This document shows, in pieces, positions 49,147 to 54,973 of a stretch of DNA of 54,973 nucleotides. The DNA is taken from NCBI GenBank assembly GCA_900290255.1, contig OMOD01000164.1, positions 1-54,973 on the forward strand, read 5' to 3'. Within the stretch, counting starts at the first letter, position 1, and every line of letters starts with the position of its first letter. Source of the DNA: Candidatus Sulfotelmatobacter kueseliae (GTDB lineage Bacteria > Acidobacteriota > Terriglobia > Terriglobales > Acidobacteriaceae). Below the pieces are notes generated by a model. It was not told the origin of the DNA. It saw nothing but the letters and a program-made list of their open reading frames with translations, and did not search any database. The translations under genes and the position numbers were made by a program.

Positions 49147-49195
49147 TGTGGATAACCCTCGGCCAGGCAACCAGTTGCATTTCCGGTTATGCACA
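49147..49195. promoter_or_regulatory. Two DnaA-box-like sequences
   Basis: TTATCCACA (minus strand, 49147-49155) and TTATGCACA (plus, 49187-49195) both match the TTATNCACA consensus fully, 31 bp apart in opposite orientation, in a locally AT-richer stretch. They lie in the 543-bp gap upstream of the RNase HI gene. Confidence 0.4.
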
Positions 49196-49229
49196 GGTTC
49201 TGAAAAGGCGATTGCACCAATAATTTGCG

Positions 49230-49257
49230 TTGACTTTTGTGAACGTTCTGTTAAGGT
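49230..49257 (+). promoter_or_regulatory. Candidate sigma-70 promoter for the 49542 transcript
   Basis: ttgact (49230-49235), 16-bp spacer, taaggt (49252-49257). The -35 is good, the -10 weak. It points towards the structured leader and the secreted-protein gene. Confidence 0.35.
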
Positions 49258-49329
49258 TGCTCCCGTCGACGGTCGAAAGGGTTGGCACAATAATACTGAG
49301 CCAGTCCAAAGTAGACTGAGTGACTAGCT

Positions 49330-49416
49330 TGGCGGGGCAACCCGTTAGGCTTCCAGACCCGAAAAAACCGACGTGCTCTGCGAGGACACGTTGGGGTCCG
49401 GAGCCGCGAAAGCGGT
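49330..49416 (+). ncRNA. Candidate structured RNA leader
   Basis: Three stacked elements can be drawn. A GNRA hairpin is formed by ggcggg-gcaa-cccgtt (49331-49346). A long interrupted helix pairs ggcttc with ggagcc (48-53/400-405 of the 49300 block), gacccs with gggtc (49356-49360/49394-49398) and cgacgtg with cacgttg (49369-49375/49387-49393), with an A-rich bulge gaaaaaac on one side. A second GNRA hairpin ccgc-gaaa-gcgg (49404-49415) shares two bases with the long helix. I do not recognise a known riboswitch class. It lies about 125 bp before the secreted-protein start. Confidence 0.4.
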
Positions 49417-49541
49417 GGTTGCATCAGGGGCTGTGACGGTGCATGTCTCCACGCTGTTTGCTCCCTCGCAGGAGTTGGCGGCTAGAGCATAACCAATGTC
49501 ACGGCCCTTTTAATTTTTCCCGTCATTTGTTCCTCTTCCCC

Positions 49542-50432
49542 GTGCGAAAGCTGAGTTGCAACGTTGCGATCGCGCTCTGCTCCATCCTTGGACACGCACA
49601 GGCTCTATCGCCCTTACAGAACGCAAGCGGCCTGCGCCTGCTGATCTCGGATGAGAATCCGCAACCGAGCCTGAGGATTGTCTTGCCAGGCCGTCCACCT
49701 GCAGATGGCGCGCTCGTCATCTTTCCCGAGCATGTGACTGCCAGAATGCACGGCAGGGTCGAAGTCGAGCATCTTTACATGTCCGGTCCGCCAGCGGAGG
49801 GAACGCGTCCGGCCTGGCGCGAGAGCGAACACTCGATTGAGTACGAAAAGGACTTGAAGGGCGACATCCACTTTCTCGCCCGGGCTACACTGGAAGACGA
49901 CGGTGTACGCTTTCACTACGAATTCACTAACCGTTCCAGCAAGTCCTACGACATGATCTACGCCGTGACCGATCCCAGGCTGACGGGGACCTTCCACGAC
50001 GTCCGCTTGGAGCGCACCTATGTCCACTACAAAGATGGCTTTGATCTCCTCGCTTCGGAGACACCCGCCCGCCTTTCAATGCCCCTGAATCAATGGCTCC
50101 CGTTAAGATACCTGGTATCTTACACATGGTCAGCACCGTCACAGCGGGTCGAACGACGGGAAGACGGCATCACGTATTACAACAAATCGCGCGCCGTGGA
50201 CGAGCCGATGGTGGCCACGCTCTCGACCGACGGAAAGTGGGTTGCCGCCAGTTTTGCTCGAACCACCGGCAACGTCTGGAGCAATCCGGACTTGACCTGC
50301 CAGCACGTCGATCCCGAGACTTGGCTGGGTCCGGGCCAGAAAGCCGTGCTGGAGGTGAAAATCCTGGTCTTTCGAGGCACCCTCGACGATGCGCTCGAAA
50401 AAGTGCGGGCCCAGCGCGGACATTTGAACTAA
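49542..50432 (+). CDS. Secreted protein of unknown function (296 aa)
   Basis: From a GTG start a signal peptide reads RKLSCNVAIALCSILGHAQA, then a soluble beta-rich protein. Features: LRIVLPGRPPADGALVIFPEHVTARMHGRVEVEHLYM, a central VRFHYEFTNRSSKSYDMIYAVTDPRL and the end TWLGPGQKAVLEVKILVFRGTLDDALEKV. The phrase about the field strands (HYEFTN, VTDPRL) is like galactose-mutarotase-type or concanavalin-like sugar-contact domains, but I cannot assign a family. The start is uncertain: no clear ribosome-binding site precedes the GTG and an ATG at 49443 would add 33 residues. It follows the candidate RNA leader and precedes a Gfo/Idh gene that may act on carbohydrates. Confidence 0.68.
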   Translation: MRKLSCNVAIALCSILGHAQALSPLQNASGLRLLISDENPQPSLRIVLPGRPPADGALVIFPEHVTARMHGRVEVEHLYMSGPPAEGTRPAWRESEHSIEYEKDLKGDIHFLARATLEDDGVRFHYEFTNRSSKSYDMIYAVTDPRLTGTFHDVRLERTYVHYKDGFDLLASETPARLSMPLNQWLPLRYLVSYTWSAPSQRVERREDGITYYNKSRAVDEPMVATLSTDGKWVAASFARTTGNVWSNPDLTCQHVDPETWLGPGQKAVLEVKILVFRGTLDDALEKVRAQRGHLN

Positions 50433-50585
50433 CGCCTGCTCCGTCCCGGGCATCATGCCCACATCAGACGAAAAATTCCCTACACAATCGTTTTACTAAA
50501 CCTCCTGCTCCTATGGGATAATTTCACCCCGTAAACACTCCGCGCTGTCACGGAGTATCCCCAGACTCTTAAAGGCGGAAAATTC

Positions 50586-51950
50586 ATGGCCAAGAATTCC
50601 CTGACTCGTCGTCAATTCATTCATCTCGGTACCGGAGCTCTCGCCGCCACCAGCGCGGCGAAAGTCATCCTGCAACCTCGCCTGCTGTCGGCTGCCCCGC
50701 GTCCCGTGCCGCCCAGCGATACCGTGCGTTTCGCCTCCATCGGCACCGGCATTCGCGGATGCGAACACCTCGAGGCTTCTCTGCATGTGCCCGGCGTCCA
50801 GTGCGTTGCGGTCTGCGATCTCTACGACAGCCGCCACACTGCCGCCCAGGAAGCCGTCAACAACCCCAGCGTTCCCGCCACCCGCGAATATCGCTCCATT
50901 CTTGATCGCAAAGACGTTGACGCCATCATTCTCGCCACCATGGACCACAACCATCGCCACATCTTCGAAGACGCCTGCGCCGCCGGCAAAGACGTCTATT
51001 GCGAAAAGCCCATGTCGCACACCGTCGAGGACGGACTCGCCATGGTCGAGACCGCGCACAAGTACAACCGCATGATCGCCGTCGGCAGCCAGCGCGTCAG
51101 TTCCATCCTCTACGCCAAGGCCAAAGAGATTTACGACTCCGGCAAACTGGGCGAAGTCTTCTGCATCGAGGCTTACTGGGACCGCAATACTCCCAGCGGC
51201 GCCTGGGTTTATCCCATTCCGCCCGACGCGAACGAAAAGACCATCGACTGGAACACCTTCCTCGGCAACGCGCCCAGGCGGCCTTTCGATCTGGTCCGCT
51301 TTTTCCGCTGGCGCTGCTTCACCGACTACGGCGAGGGCCTGGGGGGCGATCTGTTCGTCCACCTGCTCTCCGGCATCCACTTCATCGCTGGCATCAACAC
51401 GCCGGCTCTGCGCGCCCAGTCCAGCGGCGGCCTGTTCCACTTCAAGGATGGCCGCGAGTTCCCCGACCTGATCGAGACCTTCTACGACTATCCCAACTGC
51501 CGCGTCACCCTGCGCTGCAACCTCAACAATGCCGGCGGCGAGTTTATCGGCTTCTACGGCACCAAGGGCACGCTGATCATCAAGGATTCAACCTTGACCT
51601 ACCGGCCTGAAGACACCCGCCCGCATCCCGAGGACTATTCGATCGGCGGCTGGCCACGCGAACTGCGCGAGCAATATCTCAAGCAGTGGCAGAGCGAACA
51701 CCCGGATACGCCGCCCCTGGCCGCGAGCGTTGATGAGCAGGGCGAGTCCTACACCACGCCCCCTGATTACAGCGACACGGTGGACCACCAGGCCAACTTC
51801 TTCAACGCCGTCCGCACCCGCAAGCCGGTGGTGGAGAACGAAATGTTCGGCAACAACACCTCCATCGGCTGCCACCTGGCGAATTTTGCCTATTTCAATA
51901 AGTGCGTAGCCGTCTGGGACTCCGGGCAAAAGAGGATCGTGAAAGGATAA
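50586..51950 (+). CDS. Tat-exported Gfo/Idh/MocA-family oxidoreductase
   Basis: 454 aa. The N-terminus has a twin-arginine signal, NSLTRRQFIHLGTGALAATS, so the folded, cofactor-loaded protein is exported. NAD(P) domain at about 45-165: VRFASIGTGIRGCEHLEAS, VQCVAVCDLYDSR, VDAIILATMDHNHRHIFEDA and GKDVYCEKPMSHTVEDGLAM; EKP is the family hallmark. The C-terminal sugar-binding domain includes DWNTFLGNAP, FRWRCFTDYGEGLGGDLFVHLLSGIHFI and GFYGTKGTLIIKDSTLTYRP, the GGD...H pattern of periplasmic family members. Probably oxidises or isomerises a sugar or glycoside. Start ATG with aggcgg upstream. It is followed by a large hairpin array. Confidence 0.9.
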   Translation: MAKNSLTRRQFIHLGTGALAATSAAKVILQPRLLSAAPRPVPPSDTVRFASIGTGIRGCEHLEASLHVPGVQCVAVCDLYDSRHTAAQEAVNNPSVPATREYRSILDRKDVDAIILATMDHNHRHIFEDACAAGKDVYCEKPMSHTVEDGLAMVETAHKYNRMIAVGSQRVSSILYAKAKEIYDSGKLGEVFCIEAYWDRNTPSGAWVYPIPPDANEKTIDWNTFLGNAPRRPFDLVRFFRWRCFTDYGEGLGGDLFVHLLSGIHFIAGINTPALRAQSSGGLFHFKDGREFPDLIETFYDYPNCRVTLRCNLNNAGGEFIGFYGTKGTLIIKDSTLTYRPEDTRPHPEDYSIGGWPRELREQYLKQWQSEHPDTPPLAASVDEQGESYTTPPDYSDTVDHQANFFNAVRTRKPVVENEMFGNNTSIGCHLANFAYFNKCVAVWDSGQKRIVKG

Positions 51951-51962
51951 AAAAGAATAGTG

Positions 51963-52290
51963 CCGGCTGCCCCATCCTTGCCTCCGCGCTCTTTGCGGAG
52001 ACAGGGTGGGGATTTTGACGTTCAGGGCCAGTCCCCGCGGGGTGCCCCGTCCTTGTCTCTGCGCTCTTTGCAGAGACAGGGCGGGGACTTTGACTTTCTG
52101 ACCCCTGACCCCTATCGCTGGGTGCCCCGTCCTTGTCTCTGCGTTCTGTGCAGAGACAGGGCGGGGACTTTGACTTTCTGACCCCCTGACCCCTATCGCC
52201 GAGTGCCCCATCCTAGCCGCGTCCTTTGCGGCCAGAGCCTGCCCTGAGTGCAGTCGAAGGGGTGGGGATTTTGACTTTTTGACCCCTAAC
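51963..52290. repeat. Near-tandem array of four large hairpins after the Gfo/Idh gene
   Basis: Four units of about 80-90 bp, each with the sequence tgccccgtccttgtct/agacagggcgggga type arms and the tail ttttgacttt-ctgacccct. Units start near 51966, 52041, 52121 and 52203; the middle two are nearly identical, the last holds a nested tgccctgagtgcagtcgaag. Each hairpin is followed by a short T-run (ggattttgac), so the array could terminate transcription repeatedly. Confidence 0.9.
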
Positions 52291-52353
52291 CCCTATCGCG
52301 ATGTTTCGCCAACCATCCCTTTGACTTGCCCGCACCGCCCGTTTTGCGACTGC

Positions 52354-52399
52354 AATTACGGTAGTGGGCTGGTTTTCAAAGTCGCCCACTACCGCAATT
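52354..52399. promoter_or_regulatory. Large hairpin in the leader of the broken surface-protein gene
   Basis: aattacggtagtgggc (52354-52369) pairs with gcccactaccgcaatt (52384-52399) over 16 bp with one G-U, loop of 14 bases. It is about 180 bp upstream of the 52578 start. No T-tract follows, so a regulatory or operator role is possible. No gene is seen in the remaining part of 51951-52577. Confidence 0.6.
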
Positions 52400-52577
52400 A
52401 CTTGCACGTTGACAGGGCAACAACCACCGAGCATAATCGGGGTGCACGTTTTGGGCCTGCCTGCCTTTTTCCCCTTGCCCCGAACCTGATTTCCCTATTT
52501 CCTTACCGGCTTTTTACTGAAAGCATTCGGCCCCGTCTGGAACCAAGGTTCACAAATTTCCAAAGGAGAAATCTCGC

Positions 52578-54860
52578 ATGAAGCTCCGCCTCGCTGGCGT
52601 TGTCGTTGGATTCTTGTCGCTGGCTCTGTCTCTGGCGCAACTGACCGTTGCCCAGACCTCCGCTCAAACTACATCCGCCCTGCCTCGGCTGGTCCGCTTC
52701 GGCGGTACGGTGAAGGATCTCAACGGCAGTCCACTGACCGGCGTGGTTGGCATTACTTTCTCTTTATATTCTGAGCAAACTGGCGGCGCTGCCCTGTAGC
52801 TGGAGACGCAGAACCTGACCGCCGACAACCAGGGACATTACACGGCTCTGCTGGGATCGACCAAGCCCGACGGGCTGCCGGCGGAGTTATTCACCTCCGA
52901 GCAGGCGCGTTGGGTGGGAGTGCAAATCTCGGGCCAGGCCGAGCAGCCGCGCGTGCTGCTGGTCAGCGCCCCGTATGCACTGAAGGCCGGGGATGCGGAA
53001 ACCATTGGCGGACTTCCGCCCTCGGCCTTCGTGCTGGCCGCGCCGACGGCCATCAGTTCGGCTGCGGCGAGCAGCACGGCCGAAACCGTCTCGCCGCTAA
53101 CCGCTACCGACGTGACCACAACCGGCGGCAAGGCCGACTATCTGCCGATTTTCAACGCGGCTTCGACCATCATCGATTCGGTGCTGTACCAGACGGGTAC
53201 CGGCAGCACGGCCAAGGTCGGCCTGAACACTACCACGCCTGCGACCACGCTGGACGTAAACGGCGCCGGCACGGTTCGTGGCACCTTGAGTTTGCCGGCA
53301 ACGGCGGCGGCCACGGCCACGGCCGGCAAGGACTCGCAAGCGCTGAATCTGGTGGCTTCGGCTTTCAACGGCCCCACGACCTCAGCTTTTGCACAAACGT
53401 TTCAGCTCCGAGCCGAACCCGTGGGCAATGACACGGCGACACCCAGCGGCGCCTTGAGCCTGCTCTACGGATCAGGCACGGCCGTGCCGGCCGAGACCGG
53501 ACTGCACATCGCCAGCAACGGGCGGATCACTTTCGCCACGGGGCAGACTTTCCCAGGGACGGGCGACGGCACGGTCACCAGCGTTGCCACCGGACTAGGA
53601 CTGAAGGGGGGACCAATTACCAAGACCGGCACGCTGACCATCGACACCACCGTGGTCCCGCAACTGGCGGTGGCCAACAAGTTCACGGCGAATCAGACCG
53701 TCAGTGGAAGTGTTACAGCCACGTCGTCTGCTTCCAGCAGCATCGTCGGTAACACCAGCGACAGCGCTGGCACCGGCGTAATTGGTAACGCCACGGCTTC
53801 GAGCGGTGGCACGACCGGTGTCCTCGGCGAAGCGTCTGCCACTAGTGCTGTTGGCGTGAAGGGTTACGCGTCTGCTGCGACCGGAAACACGGTCGGGGTA
53901 TGGGGCGTAGCGCTCAGTCCAGGCGGCTGGGGCGTCTACGGAAAAGGTGCGACCGGGGTCGTGGCGCTGGCGACCTGGGTGACCGGTCCCGGCGGCAGTT
54001 TTACTGGTTTCTCGGCGGCGTCAAGTTCAGGCCAGAGCGGTACGGACGGAGTCGACAGCACGGGAGGCCGTGGTGACGTTAATCTTGGAAGCTCGACTGG
54101 CGGGGTAGGGGTCATGGGCACTGGGGGATTCGGGGTAGGGGTCATGGGCACTGGGGGATTCGGGGGTAATGACGGGGGAGCCGGGGGCAGTTTCTCAGGG
54201 GGGGTAGGGAACATGGCTGCCTATGGAGACGGCATTGACGCTACGAATATTGGTGGTGGAACGTTTTCTGAGACTCAAGCCTACGCGGGCAACTTCACTG
54301 GAGATATCAATGTCACCGGCAAAATATACGCAGGGACCAAGGACTTCAAAATCGACCATCCGCTTGATCCGGCCAACAAGTACCTGTTTCACGCCTCGGT
54401 CGAATCCTCGGAGATGATGAACATCTACACCGGCAACATCACCACGGATAGCGAGGGCCATGCGACGGTGCAACTGCCCGAGTGGTTTCAGGTGCTCAAC
54501 ACCGACTTCCGTTACCAGCTAACGGTGATCGGTCAATTCGCCCAAGCCATCGTGGCCCGCGAGATCGAAAACAATCGCTTCGAGGTCCGGACGAACGCGC
54601 CCAACGTCAAGGTGTCGTGGCAAGTGACCGGGGTGCGGCAGGATGCCTACGCCAAAGCGAATCCGCTGGTGGTCGAGCAGGAAAAGGGAGCCCGGCTGCG
54701 CGGCTTCTATATCCATCCCGAGCTGTACGGGGCGCCGCCGGAGAAGCAGATCGAATGGGCGCGCCATCCGCAGATGATGAAGCGGATCAAGGAAATGCAA
54801 GCCAAGCAGCAGGCGACAGTCCGGGCTGCGGCGCAACCCGCGGCTGCTCAACCCAAGTAA
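52578..54860 (+). pseudogene. Large secreted surface-type protein interrupted by one in-frame TAG
   Basis: One continuous frame of 760 codons broken only by TAG at 52797-52799 (codon 74). Before it: a signal peptide (about 1-26, LAQLTVAQT) and a beta domain (RLVRFGGTVKDLNGSPLTGVVGITFSLYSEQTGGAAL). After it the same domain continues without a shift (LETQNLTADNQGHYTALLGS..LFTSEQARWVGVQ). Trp would fit in the pattern at the stop position, so a TGG to TAG change is likely. The middle is Gly/Ala/Thr/Ser-rich and repetitive (GVIGNATASSGGTTGVLGEA), tail-fibre-like, with two perfect 30-bp repeats at 54101-54160. The C-terminal domain FKIDHPLDPANKYLFHASVESSEMMNIYTGN resembles a conserved adhesin-type or fibre-end domain. 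Probably a recent pseudogene; readthrough cannot be excluded. Confidence 0.8.
54101..54160. repeat. Two perfect 30-bp tandem repeats in the broken surface-protein gene
   Basis: Unit cggggtaggggtcatgggca + ctgggggatt, encoding GVGVMGTGGF twice (10 codons each), with a partial third copy after it. Confidence 0.95.
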
Positions 54861-54973
54861 GCGCAGTCGGGCAGATAGCGAGGTAGCTGCAACCAATGGC
54901 CGCTCAGTCCCGAGTCTGTTACGAAACGGCGGGCCAAGAAGTAGGAAGGAAGCGATGTTCTGAAACCGGGACA

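Noticed and set aside
49147..49195. Chromosomal replication origin
   Set aside because: Only two DnaA boxes and no dnaA, dnaN, gyrB or rpmH nearby; not enough for oriC.
51963..52290. CRISPR-like spacing of four repeats
   Set aside because: Units of 80-90 bp are full palindromic hairpins joined by repetitive sequence without unique spacers.
52797..52799. Pyrrolysine codon, given the nearby MttB-family gene
   Set aside because: The MttB-like gene has no in-frame TAG, no pylT/pylS genes are visible, and surface proteins are not Pyl proteins; a nonsense mutation is simpler.
1..54973. tRNA genes
   Set aside because: I looked for T-loop (GTTCRANYC) and acceptor-stem patterns in the intergenic regions. 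The matches noticed lay inside protein genes or lacked a cloverleaf.

Overview
This is a GC-rich stretch of bacterial chromosome that looks like Acidobacteriota, probably a Koribacter/Terriglobia-type soil lineage. The evidence is two very large Oar-like TonB-dependent receptors with a carboxypeptidase-regulatory N-terminal domain, an ATP synthase cluster in the order b'-b-delta-alpha with a signal-peptide-bearing b subunit, several small secreted proteins of a type I associate with that phylum, and a very high density of short palindromic repeats. The taxonomic call is inference; there is no rRNA in the window. I saw no tRNA, CRISPR array, transposase or prophage.

Layout. 1-1985 (minus): ATP synthase genes b', b, delta and the first codons of alpha. 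2.2-6.1 kb: a small membrane protein, the hfq-hflX pair (minus) and a urate-oxidase-N-domain membrane protein. 6.3-10.6 kb: a triple hairpin terminator zone and a 1382-aa receptor. 11-16.5 kb: SH3-like lipoprotein, DsbA-like thiol protein, CDF cation exporter, 6-phosphofructokinase and a Phd/VapC-type toxin-antitoxin pair. 16.6-22.9 kb (minus): Ig-like lipoprotein, WXXGXW-repeat protein, DUF2203, DUF1906, moaA, SGNH hydrolase. 23.2-25.7 kb: amtB overlapping an outer-membrane porin gene. 26-32.5 kb: an electron-transfer module (EtfD-like membrane FeS oxidoreductase, etfA, etfB) beside a corrinoid protein and an MttB-family methyltransferase. 32.9-37.8 kb: small proteins, threonine aldolase, secreted adenosine deaminase and purine nucleoside phosphorylase. 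37.9-46.7 kb: second receptor, secreted SAM-hydrolase-like protein, PPOX flavoprotein, homoserine dehydrogenase, class V aminotransferase and two small proteins. 46.9-54.9 kb: GAF/zinc-ribbon membrane protein, RNase HI, a leader with a possible structured RNA, an unknown secreted protein, a Tat-exported Gfo/Idh oxidoreductase, and a large surface-type protein broken by one in-frame TAG.

What works together: the ATP synthase genes form one transcription unit, as do hfq-hflX and amtB-porin. Adenosine deaminase plus PNP forms a purine-scavenging pair. The corrinoid protein plus MttB-like protein forms a methyl-transfer pair that may feed electrons through the adjacent ETF/EtfD system (inference).

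The most unusual signal is not a protein system but a layered population of short repeats. At least six families recur across the window. (i) Arrays with a 7-bp period sit at gene edges, sometimes as inverted pairs around a short core. (ii) Several GC-rich palindromes occur between genes and also in frame inside moaA, a DUF1906 gene, homoserine dehydrogenase and an aminotransferase. (iii) Near-tandem hairpins lie after the Gfo/Idh gene. (iv) A repeat of about 147 bp occurs in two promoter-proximal regions. This resembles Rickettsia palindromic elements in outcome, but the families appear different.
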